Shown here: positions 1 through 9,189 of the stretch, in pieces
Numbering within the stretch: the stretch's first letter is position 1
Layout: every line of letters starts with the position of its first letter
Source: Caulobacter vibrioides OR37
Lineage (GTDB): Bacteria; Pseudomonadota; Alphaproteobacteria; Caulobacterales; Caulobacteraceae
NCBI RefSeq assembly: GCF_000372645.1
Contig: NZ_APMP01000008.1
Location: 1-64,000, forward strand
DNA: 64,000 bases
Direction: 5' to 3'
Notes under the pieces: generated by a model
Told to the model about the DNA's origin: nothing
Seen by the model: only the letters and a program-made list of their open reading frames with translations
Databases searched by the model: none
Translations under genes and position numbers: made by a program

Positions 1-453
1 TCCTGTCGCTCCGCGCTCGCCTGTCCACGGCCTCTTCCGAGATCCCGGATCTATCCAACGAACAGACCCCGGTCGAAACCGCTTCGAGACCACGCGGCCC
101 CGCTCAGCCTATCCCCGCCGCCGTTTTGGGCCGGATCCAAACGCCCTCCCCCGCGACGGGGATGGCTAGGATTATGGCGCGGCGCCGAACGCCGAGGATT
201 GGCGGGGGTGTAAAATCGACAAGGTGTTGATCGGATTGATTTTCATGTCGCGAATTCCGAGGATGAGCGAGGCTCAATCCCCGTGAGGAAACGGATGTAG
301 GCCATGGGGGCGGCGGTTGTAGGGGCGGCCTAAGGCTTTGATGCGCCAACACCAGACATTGGACCGCCTTCAGGAACACGTCATTCAGAGATGGACGTCC
401 ATATTCATCGTTCCACGCCCAGCTAGACTGCGGGGCGTGGAACATCGAACCTA
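1..453. other. Left-edge region, no recognised gene
   Basis: Between the window start and the stop of the first minus-strand gene I see no reading frame with a recognisable family, no tRNA-like fold and no clear transposon ends. The open frames here (for example a minus-strand one at about 104-445) are low-complexity, proline- and arginine-rich and lack a convincing ribosome binding site. It may be the 3' flank of a gene outside the window or decayed DNA. Confidence 0.4.
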
Positions 454-1242
454 TCAGACGGTCGGAATGGTCCCGCCATCGATGACGAATTCCGCGCCGT
501 GGATCGCGGCGGCGCGGTCGGAGGCCAAGTAGGCGATGAGGTCGGCGACCTCATGGGGGGCGGCCGGACGCCCGATCGGGATGCCGCCCAGGCTGTCGAG
601 GACGAGTTGCCGCGCCTCTTCGATCGTGCCGCCATTGGCGGCCTGCAGACGCTTCAGGAGGTGCTCGGACGCCTCGGTCATGATCCAGCCGGGCGAGACG
701 ACGTTGACCCGCACGCCCTTCGGACCCAGCTCCTTTGAGAGCGACTTGCTGTAGGTCCGAAGCGCGGCCTTGGCGGCGGCGTAGGCCGTGGTCGCCTCGG
801 GGAGCGGCAGGACCGACTGGATGGAGGTGACATGCACCACCGCGCCAGCGCCTCGCTCGATCATCTGTGGAACCAGGAGGCGATCCAGGCGGACGGTGGC
901 CAGCAGGTTCAGGTTCAATTCGGCGAGCCAGTGATCATCGCTCAGGGCGACAAAGCCGCCGCCCGGCGAGGACGAGCCGCCGATCACGTGGGCCAGGATG
1001 TCGACGCCCCCCAGACGTTCGAGCGCCGCCTTTGCCAAGCTTTCCCCGCCCTCGGTCGTCGTCAGGTCTGCCTGGACGAACTCGACGCCGTCGATGGGCT
1101 CCGAGGCGCCGCGGGCGGCGGTGATCACGCGGGCGCCGCCGGCCAGGAAGCGGTCGACGATGGCGCGGCCGGCGCCCTTGGTGCCGCCGCTGACGAGCAC
1201 GCGCTTGCCGGCGAATTCGATCGGATCAGCCTTGAGGGTCAC
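454..1242 (-). CDS. SDR family NAD(P)-dependent oxidoreductase
   Basis: A 262-residue classical short-chain dehydrogenase, cytoplasmic. The Rossmann cofactor motif appears near the N-terminus as SGGTKGAGRA (about residues 18-27), the catalytic Ser-Tyr-Lys set as VTSIQS followed by YAAAKAAL (about 140-160), and the C-terminus ends in the usual cofactor/tetramer segment VIDGGTIPTV. The substrate cannot be told from the sequence. Its start overlaps by 4 bp (ATGA) the stop of an NTF2-like gene, so the two are translationally coupled. A LysR gene runs divergently beyond, a common layout in which the regulator controls the neighbouring oxidoreductase operon. Confidence 0.9.
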   Translation of the reverse strand: MTLKADPIEFAGKRVLVSGGTKGAGRAIVDRFLAGGARVITAARGASEPIDGVEFVQADLTTTEGGESLAKAALERLGGVDILAHVIGGSSSPGGGFVALSDDHWLAELNLNLLATVRLDRLLVPQMIERGAGAVVHVTSIQSVLPLPEATTAYAAAKAALRTYSKSLSKELGPKGVRVNVVSPGWIMTEASEHLLKRLQAANGGTIEEARQLVLDSLGGIPIGRPAAPHEVADLIAYLASDRAAAIHGAEFVIDGGTIPTV

Positions 1243-1568
1243 GCCGTAATCTCCAGAGCGGTGATGGCGTCGTTCACGAGCGTGAAGCGGTAGGTGAAGC
1301 GGATCGGGCTGCCCGTAAAATCGCCATGGGCGGGGCCTTCGACGACGACCTGGCCGTCCTCGTGACGAGCGGTGTCGGGCGTAAAGATCGCCTTCACGGG
1401 GATCACGGCCTCTTCGAACAAGGCGCCGATTTCGGCGCGGCCGCGCAGAACGGCGCCGTTATCGCGAACGATAGCGTCGGCCGCGAAGGGTTCGAGCATT
1501 CCCTCAGCGTCCAGGCGGGCATTGGCGGCCACATAGGCGGCGATCGGGGATGGAAGGTCGAGAGACAT
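1239..1568 (-). CDS. NTF2-like / SnoaL-fold protein
   Basis: A 109-residue protein of the nuclear-transport-factor-2/SnoaL-like fold. The pattern is an N-terminal helix with YVAANARLDAEGM, a short DNGAVLRGRAEI segment, then beta strands ending in a TYRFTLVNDAITALEI-type C-terminus. Family members are small dimeric barrels, often ketosteroid-isomerase-like enzymes or binding proteins that accompany dehydrogenases; the exact activity is unknown here. It is first in a two-gene operon with the downstream SDR (4 bp overlap) and lies 126 bp from the divergent LysR start, so LysR control is likely (inference). Confidence 0.8.
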   Translation of the reverse strand: MSLDLPSPIAAYVAANARLDAEGMLEPFAADAIVRDNGAVLRGRAEIGALFEEAVIPVKAIFTPDTARHEDGQVVVEGPAHGDFTGSPIRFTYRFTLVNDAITALEITA

Positions 1569-1655
1569 AGCTTCTGTCCTGCTGGCTGCACGCGCGGCCG
1601 GGGCGGCTAGACGTGCGACGTCAGCAAGGTAGCGATGGACATATCGCGTGATAAT

Positions 1656-1697
1656 CGGGACAATGTGGAACGTTTCATCACGAAATCCGGGACAATG
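1656..1697. promoter_or_regulatory. Direct repeats in LysR/NTF2 divergent promoter
   Basis: The 10-mer CGGGACAATG occurs twice, at 1656-1665 and 1688-1697, 32 bp apart (three helical turns). The repeats lie between the divergent NTF2-like gene and the LysR gene; the second copy overlaps the chosen LysR start codon. Spacing by whole helical turns would suit a LysR tetramer, but no binding evidence exists. Confidence 0.35.
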
Positions 1698-2600
1698 GCG
1701 TTAAATAGCCTAGCGGAATTGGACGCCGTCCTGATGGTCGCGCGGCGGGGAAAGTTCCGCACGGCCGCGCTCGAGCTAGGGGTTTCGACCACCGCGCTCA
1801 GCAATGCGGTCGGAAAGCTGGAGCGCTCGCTCGGCGTCCGGCTCTTCAACCGGACGACGCGAAGCGTCTCGCTGACGGAGGCGGGCCAGCAGTTCGTCGC
1901 TCAGATCGCGCCCGCCGTGCGCGACATCCATGAGGCGATGGACGTCGCACGCTCCCAACAGGCCACCCCTTCAGGTACGCTGCGCATCAACGCCTTCCCG
2001 ACAGCTGCGCGGGAGATCTTCTCCTGGCTCGTCCTGCCGTTCCTGCGCGCGCACCCTAACGTTCATATCGACATCGTTACGGAGGGCCGCCTGGTGGACA
2101 TTGTCGCGGGCGGCTTCGATCTGGGCGTCCGGAGCGCGGACCTCGTGCCGGGCGACATGATCGCCCTCCCATTGGGGCGCGCGCGGCGCAATGTCGTGGT
2201 TGGCTCACCAAGCTATCTGAAAGCGCACGGGACGCCGATGATCCCCCAGGACCTCGCAGGGCATTCCTGTTTCCGCGTGCGGCTTCCCAATGGCGCTATC
2301 CACCGCTGGCCGTTCGAGAAGGATGGAGAGTCGGTCCACATCGACGTCGAGGGCGCCGTCACCCTCGATGAAGCGAGCCTGGCCCGCACGGCGGCCCTCG
2401 CGTCCGTCGGTCTCGCTTTAGCGATGGAGTCCGACGTGCGAGACGACATCAAGGCCGGCCGTCTCGTGTGCGTGCTCGAGGATTGGACGCCCATCCTGGC
2501 GCCCTTGAGCCTCTACTATCCGAATCGGCGCAATCCGACTGCCGCATTCAAGGCGTTCATCGACTTCGCGCGGAGGCATAGCGGAGCCGGCGACGCCTGA
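1695..2600 (+). CDS. LysR family transcriptional regulator
   Basis: A DNA-binding regulator with an N-terminal winged helix-turn-helix (first ~60 residues, including [28 protein letters not shown] helices split across the recognition region) and a C-terminal periplasmic-binding-protein-like effector domain ending near [14 protein letters not shown] chose ATG 1695 (301 residues) because it puts the HTH at the usual distance from the N-terminus. An in-frame ATG at 1635, with an AAGG a few bases upstream, would add 20 residues and cannot be excluded. It resembles the DmlR/AaeR-like subgroup. Divergent from the NTF2/SDR pair, its most likely target. Confidence 0.88.
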   Translation: MALNSLAELDAVLMVARRGKFRTAALELGVSTTALSNAVGKLERSLGVRLFNRTTRSVSLTEAGQQFVAQIAPAVRDIHEAMDVARSQQATPSGTLRINAFPTAAREIFSWLVLPFLRAHPNVHIDIVTEGRLVDIVAGGFDLGVRSADLVPGDMIALPLGRARRNVVVGSPSYLKAHGTPMIPQDLAGHSCFRVRLPNGAIHRWPFEKDGESVHIDVEGAVTLDEASLARTAALASVGLALAMESDVRDDIKAGRLVCVLEDWTPILAPLSLYYPNRRNPTAAFKAFIDFARRHSGAGDA

Positions 2601-2638
2601 AGAACTCAATAGGTTGAGACGCGCCAGGCCACGCCCCC

Positions 2639-3646
2639 CTAAACCTTCTTCTTCGTCATCCCCCCAGCCACCGGCGCGGTCGGCTTGTCCCGCTTCACGC
2701 CCGCCTTCTGGCCGGGCTTCATGAACTTGACCAGCACGCGCTGGCCGACCAGCAGCGGGGCGCCGTCGGCGCTGACCACGACCTCGACGACGCGTTCGTC
2801 GCTGCGTTGGCTGGGGTCGTCGGAGGCCAGCTTGCGGGCGCCGAAGACGGCGGCGCGGCGCAGGACCTTGCCGACATAGGCCTTGTCGGGGCTGCTTTCG
2901 GGCTGGATCTCGATCTCCTGGCCCACGCTGATATTGGGCAGGTCGGCCTCGACGATCTCGGCGCGGACGATGCGGTTGGTGTTGGGCTCGAGGTCGAACA
3001 TCGCCGTGACGTTCAGGGTCGAGGCGCCGGCGCCGGGATTGGCGTAGCGGCGGGCGATGCGGCCGTCGGCCGGGGCGCGGATGACGGTCAGTTCCTGGTT
3101 GTAGCGGGCCTGGGCCAGCTGGGCGTTGGCGACGCTGATCGCGGCCTGCTGGGCGCCGATATTGGCGTTGGCCTGCGCGATCTGGTCGGCGGCGTTGTCC
3201 AGCCGCTGGGCGGCGACGAAGTTCGAGGCGGCCAGGGCCTGCAGGCGCTTCTGCTCGCGCTGGGCGGTGCGCAGCTGCACCTGATAGAGCGCCAGCTGGG
3301 CGCGGGCGTTTTCCAGCGCGGCCGAGGCGGTCTGGGCGGCCAGGCGGACGTCGTCGTCCTCCTGCTTGGCCAGCGGCTGGCCGGCCTTCACCATGTCGCC
3401 TTCCTGGACATAGACCTCGCGGACGATGCCCTGGCGGCGGGCGGCCACCTGGATCACGCCGCCCTCGACGTCGGCCTTGCCCTGGGCGATGGCGGCGTAG
3501 GGGGAGGGCTCCTCCTGGGCGGCGGCGGTTTCGAGCTGCTTCTTCTTCGTGGCCGCCTGGCCCTTCATGTAGAAGAAGCCGCCGCCGATCAGGGCGATGA
3601 CGACGATGGCGATCCAGAAGGCGGGTCGGCGCAGAAAGCCGGGCAT
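2639..3646 (-). CDS. HlyD/DevB-like membrane fusion protein
   Basis: A 335-residue periplasmic adaptor of an ABC efflux system. One N-terminal membrane anchor (about residues 9-27) is followed by a biotinyl-lipoyl half-motif around VYVQEGDMVKAGQPLA, a long alpha-helical hairpin rich in Ala, Gln and Arg (about 95-175), the second lipoyl half (VIRAPADGRIARRYANPGA), a beta barrel and a basic tail. ATG 3646 was chosen because upstream sequence in frame is the shadow of the ATPase gene. It is the last gene of a permease-ATPase-adaptor operon, 20 bp after the ATPase stop. It probably links the inner-membrane complex to a TolC-like channel encoded elsewhere. Confidence 0.88.
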   Translation of the reverse strand: MPGFLRRPAFWIAIVVIALIGGGFFYMKGQAATKKKQLETAAAQEEPSPYAAIAQGKADVEGGVIQVAARRQGIVREVYVQEGDMVKAGQPLAKQEDDDVRLAAQTASAALENARAQLALYQVQLRTAQREQKRLQALAASNFVAAQRLDNAADQIAQANANIGAQQAAISVANAQLAQARYNQELTVIRAPADGRIARRYANPGAGASTLNVTAMFDLEPNTNRIVRAEIVEADLPNISVGQEIEIQPESSPDKAYVGKVLRRAAVFGARKLASDDPSQRSDERVVEVVVSADGAPLLVGQRVLVKFMKPGQKAGVKRDKPTAPVAGGMTKKKV

Positions 3647-3666
3647 AGGTCGGGTTCCCCAGGAAA

Positions 3667-4415
<749 letters not shown>

Positions 4416-4419
<4 letters not shown>

Positions 4420-5615
4420 CGCAGCAGGTCCGCCGGTTGGCTGTTCTTGAGGACGCCGAGCGACAGGAAGCCCGACAGCATGGCGATGACGATCAGGAAG
4501 ATCGCGACGACGACGATCAGCAGGGGCGGGAAGGCCATCGGCACCCCGCCGGCGGCGGCGACCAGCGACACCACCCAGGTCAAGAGGCCCGCGGCGAGCA
4601 CGCCGACGATGCCGACCCAGAACGACAGCTCCAGCACGATGTTGCGCAGGTCGCCCATCGAGACGCCCAGGGCGCGCAAGGAAGCGAACTCCTTGATGTT
4701 GGCCATGATCGCCCCGCGCAGGGTCTGCCAGGTGATGATCACGCCGATCAGGAGGCCCAGGAAGGCCGAGAAGCCCAGGATGATGCCGATGATCTGGTCG
4801 TCCAGCATCGAGCTGGCGTTGGCGTCGGCCAGTTCCTGGCGGGTCCAGGCGCGGAACTTGCCTTCGCCCTTCTTGTTCAGCTGGGCCGCCACGATCTCGG
4901 CGCGCGACGGGTCGCTGATCTTGACCATCAGCGGGCCGACGCGCTGGCCGGTGTCGGCCTCGCCCAGCATCCGCAGGGTGTCGCGCGAGACGACCAGCAT
5001 CGGCTGGATGATGTTGGGATAGCCGTGGGTGACGACGGCGACATAGACGGTCTTGCCGTTGTAGAGGGCCTTGTCGCCCTTCTTGACGCCCAGGCGCTTC
5101 AAGGCCGTGTCGTCCACCGCGACGGCGAAGGGCCGGCGCAGGGCCTCGATCATCGACGGGCTATAATCCGTCGGCACGGTGACGTAGCCGGGGATGGCGT
5201 CGATGACCGTCAGGTTGACGAACTCGCTCTTGCGGGTCCCGCCGCCGGGGCCGCCGCCCTTGCCGCCCTTCTTGGCGGCCGCCTGGGCCTTGACCTGCTG
5301 TTCGGGCGTCAGGATGTTCTGGAAGCGGCCGCCGGAGAAGTCGAGCGGCGCGACCTGGGTCACTTCCGGGTGGCTGTAGACCAGTGGGATGAAGCGGCGC
5401 GGCAAGCCTTGCGGACCGCTGAACAACGCCTTGGCGCCCGGCGCCAGCACCATGATGTCCGCGCTGGCGCGGTCGATCTGGGCCGTGAAGCCCTTGCCGA
5501 TGCCGACGAAGATGCCGACCTGGGCCAGCACCAGCAGGCCCGAGAAGGCCAGGGCGACCACGGCCGCCATGTAACGACGCCACTCGTACAGCAGAGTGGC
5601 CAAGGCCAACGACAT
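4416..5615 (-). CDS. FtsX-like ABC transporter permease (DevC-like)
   Basis: A 399-residue inner-membrane permease. The topology is one N-terminal membrane helix (about residues 16-36), a large periplasmic domain, then three C-terminal helices, ending in NSQPADLLR. This is the four-helix MacB/FtsX pattern; the DevC subgroup fits because ATPase and permease are separate genes and a HlyD-type adaptor follows. A glycine/lysine-rich loop (AAAKKGGKGGGPGGG) in the periplasmic domain is unusual. ATG 5615 was preferred over an ATG 20 codons upstream because it starts directly at the cytoplasmic MSLALATLLYEWRRY segment. First gene of the export operon and divergent from an S46 peptidase. Confidence 0.88.
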
Positions 5616-5768
5616 GCGGACTCCCGCTCCCCCAATCGACGGTTGAGGAATGAACGCCGATCGTCCAGCGGCCAAGTTAAATCGGGGTAACAGACGTTTC
5701 CGCGATGAAATATTCGCGCCCGGGCGCGAACGAGGGCTGGTTCGGTCTCGATCCGGACGCTAAGCGGC

Positions 5769-7832
5769 TTGGTCGTGCAGCGATCCTTCTCGTCTCTTGC
5801 CGCGTTCGGCGCGGCCCTGCTGTTGGCCGCGCGTGGCGAGGCGCGGGCCGACGAGGGCATGTGGACCTTCGACGCCCCGCCGATCGACCGGATCGCGGCG
5901 GCGACCGGCGCGCGGCTCGACGCGGCCTGGCTGGACGCGGCCCGCGCCTCGGCCGTGCGGCTGACCAACGGATGCTCGGGCGGGATCGTCAGCGGCCAGG
6001 GCCTGGTGATGACCAACGCCCACTGCGTGGCCGACTGCGTCCAGACCCTCTCCGGCGGCGGCGAGGACGCCTATCTGACCGACGCGCGCGATCGGGAGGA
6101 GCGGTGCGCGGGTCTGCAAGCCGAGGCGCTTCTGACCATCACCGACGTCACCGACCAGGTGCGGGCCAGCGTCCAAGGCAAGGACGGCGAGGCCTATGTC
6201 CGGGCGCGCGAAGGGGCGCTGGCCCTGGCCGAGCTGGCGGCTTGCGGCCAGGACCGGACGCTGCGCTGCCAGGCCGTGAGCTTCTTCCGGGGCGGGCAAT
6301 ACAAGGTCTACAAGTACCGCCGCTACAACGACGTGCGGCTGGTGTTCGCGCCCGAGGCGGCGGTGGCGGCCTTCGGCGGCGACCCGGACAATTTCAACTT
6401 CCCGCGCTTCGCCTTCGACGTCGCGTTCCTGCGGCTCTATGTCGACGAGGCGCCGGCCGCGACGCCGGTCTTCCTGCCCTGGCGCTCGACCCCGCCGGCC
6501 GAGGGCGAGGCCAGCTTCGTCGTCGGCAATCCCGGTTCGACCGAGCGCCAGCTGACGGTCGCCCAGCTGGAGACCCAGCGCGATCTCGTCCAGCCTCTCG
6601 CCCAGGCCCAGCGGCTGGAGCTGCGCGGCCGGCTCTTGCAGTTTCGGGCCGACGATCCGGACCGCGCGCGCGGCGCCGCCCAGGCCCTGGCCTGGGTCGA
6701 GAACGGCGTGAAGATCGGCCGGGGGCGGATGGCGCTGCTGAACGACCGCGCCTTCATGGCCGGCAAGCGCGCCGAGGAGGACGCCCTCAAGGCCAGGGTC
6801 GCCGCCGATCCGGCCCTGGCGGCCACGGCGGGCGTGGCCTGGGACCGCATCGCCGACGCGCAGGACGCGGCGCGCGATCTCTATCCGGCCTATCGGCAGT
6901 TGGAAAACGGCCCCGGCGGCTCGGACCTGTTCTACGACGCGCGGCTTCTGGTCCGGGCAGCGCTGGAGCGCGACAAGCCCGATGCCGAGCGCCTGCCCGA
7001 ATACGGCGACGCTCGCCTGCCGCGGATAGAGCGCCGGCTGCTGGACGCCCCGCCGCGCGATCTCGCCCTCGAACGGATCTATCTGGAGCACTGGCTGCTG
7101 AAGACCCGCGAGGCGCTGGGCGTCGACGACCCCCGCGTCAAGGCGCTGCTGGGCGGCGACAGTCCCGAAAACCTGGCGCGCGCGCTCGCGGAGACCCGAC
7201 TGGTCGATCCGGCCTTCCGCGCCGAACTGTGGGCTGGCGGTCGCGCGGCGGTCGAGGCTTCCGATGACCCGCTGGTCGCCTTCGTGCTGCGGATCGACGG
7301 CATGGCGCGCGCGGCCCGCGCCGCCTACGAGGCCAAGGTCTCCGGACCCGTGGACGCCGCCGCCGAGGCCATCGCCGGCGCGCGCCTGGCTCTGCTGGGC
7401 GACCAGATCTATCCGGACGCCACCTTCACCCTGCGGCTGTCCTACGGCCGCGTGGCGGGCTGGCGCGAGCGCGGTCGAGCGGTCGAGCCCTTCACCACCT
7501 TCGCCGGCTTTTACGCCCGGGCGAGCGGCGCCCCGCCGTTCGTGGCCCCGCCGCGCTGGCTGGAGGCGCGCAAGGCCCTGGCGCCCGACACCCCTTTCGA
7601 CTTCGTCACCACCAACGACATCGTCGGCGGCAATTCGGGTTCGCCGGTGCTGGACCGGCGGGGGCGGGTGATGGGCGCGATCTTCGACGGCAATAGCCAC
7701 GCGATCGGCGGCGCCTATGGCTACGACGCGACGGCCAACCGGGCGGTCGCTCTGACGACGGCGGCCATCGGCGAGGCCCTCTCGAAGGTCTATGGCCGCG
7801 CTGGCTTGGCCGACGAATTGATGGGGCGATAG
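5769..7832 (+). CDS. S46 family peptidase (DPP7-like dipeptidyl-peptidase)
   Basis: An exported serine peptidase of family S46 (687 residues), which removes dipeptides from the N-terminus of peptides in the periplasm. A signal peptide covers about residues 1-27. The chymotrypsin-like core shows GCSGGIVSGQGLVMTNAHC with catalytic His85, and IVGGNSGSPV with the nucleophile at Ser623. The residue equivalent to Gly/Arg673 of Porphyromonas DPP7/DPP11 is Gly641 (in FDGN), which predicts DPP7-like preference for hydrophobic rather than acidic P1 residues (inference from family knowledge). No ATG is available; TTG 5769 or GTG 5775 must be the start. Divergent from the export operon. Confidence 0.88.
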   Translation: MVVQRSFSSLAAFGAALLLAARGEARADEGMWTFDAPPIDRIAAATGARLDAAWLDAARASAVRLTNGCSGGIVSGQGLVMTNAHCVADCVQTLSGGGEDAYLTDARDREERCAGLQAEALLTITDVTDQVRASVQGKDGEAYVRAREGALALAELAACGQDRTLRCQAVSFFRGGQYKVYKYRRYNDVRLVFAPEAAVAAFGGDPDNFNFPRFAFDVAFLRLYVDEAPAATPVFLPWRSTPPAEGEASFVVGNPGSTERQLTVAQLETQRDLVQPLAQAQRLELRGRLLQFRADDPDRARGAAQALAWVENGVKIGRGRMALLNDRAFMAGKRAEEDALKARVAADPALAATAGVAWDRIADAQDAARDLYPAYRQLENGPGGSDLFYDARLLVRAALERDKPDAERLPEYGDARLPRIERRLLDAPPRDLALERIYLEHWLLKTREALGVDDPRVKALLGGDSPENLARALAETRLVDPAFRAELWAGGRAAVEASDDPLVAFVLRIDGMARAARAAYEAKVSGPVDAAAEAIAGARLALLGDQIYPDATFTLRLSYGRVAGWRERGRAVEPFTTFAGFYARASGAPPFVAPPRWLEARKALAPDTPFDFVTTNDIVGGNSGSPVLDRRGRVMGAIFDGNSHAIGGAYGYDATANRAVALTTAAIGEALSKVYGRAGLADELMGR

Positions 7833-7881
7833 CCCCCGGACTCATCCCTACGACGAGTGGGAACGGCTATCTGGACCCTGA

Positions 7882-7913
7882 CACATTTCATCGCTGTAAC
7901 GCGCTGAAATGTG
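7882..7913. terminator. 9-bp inverted repeat after S46 peptidase
   Basis: CACATTTCA at 7882-7890 is repeated inverted as TGAAATGTG at 7905-7913, with a 14-base loop, 49 bp after the peptidase stop. No T-tract follows, so it may be a weak terminator or an operator for the downstream EF-hand gene. Confidence 0.35.
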
Positions 7914-8007
7914 GAACGTTTCTGGCTCCCCTCCGAAGGGCGTCGGCTGTTCGGCGCCCACGGTCGCCGCGCTAGCGCCGGCGGCTAGCATCGGAAAGGA
8001 GCGAGAC

Positions 8008-8964
8008 ATGACGGTTTCAAACGTCGGTTCTTCGCAGAATCTGGACTATTGGCGCCAGATTCAGCAGTCCGCGTTCCAAGGCGCGGACACGAACGGCGAC
8101 GGCGCTCTGTCGCTGAGCGAGTTCGAATCTATCGGGCAAAAAGTGCAGGGCGGCGCCAATGGCGCGCCGCCGCCGCCGCAAGGGGATGGCGGCTTCGGCG
8201 CGCGTTTCGGCGCCGAGATGCTGACGGCCCTGTTGTCCACTCAATCGGCGAGCGACCTGACCAACTCGGTGATGAAGGGCGGCGACGCCAATAACGACGG
8301 CCAGCTTTCGGCCAGCGAGATCTCGTCGGCCCTGTCCAGCAACGCGCCCTCGGGCGTGCTGAGCGGCGGCGCCGACCAGATGGCCAAGGACATCATCTCG
8401 GCGCTCGACACCAATGGCGACGGCAGCCTGTCGGCCAGCGAAATCCAGACGGCGATCACCAACGCCCAAAAGGACGTCGAGGGCGCGGCGACCTCCGGCG
8501 CCAGTTCGACCACGGCCTCGGCCGCCGATGGGACGGTCAAGGCGCATCACGGCCATCACCACCATCACCACAAGGGCGGCGTCGAGAGCGCGGACAAGGC
8601 GGCCGAGGCCAAGGTGTTCAGCAGCCTTGACACCAACGGCGACGGCTCGATCTCGGCCGCGGAACTGGCCGCGGCCAATTCCAGCGACTCCAGCGCGTCC
8701 TCGACCGCCGCCAACTTGATCAAGGCGGTCGACAAGAACGGCGACGGCTCGCTGAGCCAGAGCGAGTTCGACCGGATGCTGAAGCAGGGCAAGGACGCCT
8801 CGGACCCGACCACCATCGCCGGACTGATGGCGGGCGGGAGCAACAGCGCGGCCGGCATGATGCAGAAGCTGTTGGCCCAGCTCGACGCGGCCATGACCAC
8901 GACCACGGCCTCGTCGACCACGACCGGCGCGTCCAGCGCGACGGGCGTCAACACGACGGCCTGA
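8008..8964 (+). CDS. EF-hand repeat protein with histidine cluster
   Basis: A 318-residue protein with five canonical calcium-binding EF-hand loops (Asp-x-Asn-x-Asp-Gly pattern, Glu at position 12): residues 27-38, 93-104, 134-145, 208-219 and 242-253. Between loops three and four, residues 180-188 read HHGHHHHHH, a likely transition-metal site. Linkers are rich in Ser, Ala and Thr and the C-terminus is a Thr/Ser tail. No classical signal peptide or membrane helix is seen, so localisation is open. ATG 8008 is chosen because AAAGGAG lies just upstream; a longer frame from 7909 lacks one. Stand-alone gene. Probable role: calcium sensing or buffering, not proven. Confidence 0.85.
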   Translation: MTVSNVGSSQNLDYWRQIQQSAFQGADTNGDGALSLSEFESIGQKVQGGANGAPPPPQGDGGFGARFGAEMLTALLSTQSASDLTNSVMKGGDANNDGQLSASEISSALSSNAPSGVLSGGADQMAKDIISALDTNGDGSLSASEIQTAITNAQKDVEGAATSGASSTTASAADGTVKAHHGHHHHHHKGGVESADKAAEAKVFSSLDTNGDGSISAAELAAANSSDSSASSTAANLIKAVDKNGDGSLSQSEFDRMLKQGKDASDPTTIAGLMAGGSNSAAGMMQKLLAQLDAAMTTTTASSTTTGASSATGVNTTA

Positions 8965-8975
8965 CGATCGGCGTT

Positions 8976-9031
8976 CGCGCGCGGAACCCAAGGTTCGGAC
9001 GAAAGGGCCGAGGGGGTGGGTTCCGCGCGCG
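8976..9031. terminator. 15-bp perfect inverted repeat after EF-hand gene
   Basis: CGCGCGCGGAACCCA at 8976-8990 pairs perfectly with 9017-9031 across a 26-base loop, beginning 12 bp after the EF-hand stop codon. The very GC-rich stem suggests a transcription terminator or mRNA 3'-end stabiliser, although no clear T-run follows. Confidence 0.5.
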
Positions 9032-9189
9032 GGACGCCCGGCGCGTCGGAAGCGCGTTCGGACGGCGCCGCGCCCTTCGTTAACGCTTCCTAACGCAAGG
9101 CGCTTGCGCGCGAGGCCGTAGTTGGTGTCATTCTTCGCCTCTTGGTCGGCGTCGCGGGGGCGTCGCTTCATCGTAAGGTCTTCGTCTTG

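Noticed and set aside
104-445. Open minus-strand frame of 113 codons at the left edge
   Set aside because: Proline/arginine-rich, no family resemblance and no ribosome binding site; looks like a chance frame in GC-rich DNA.
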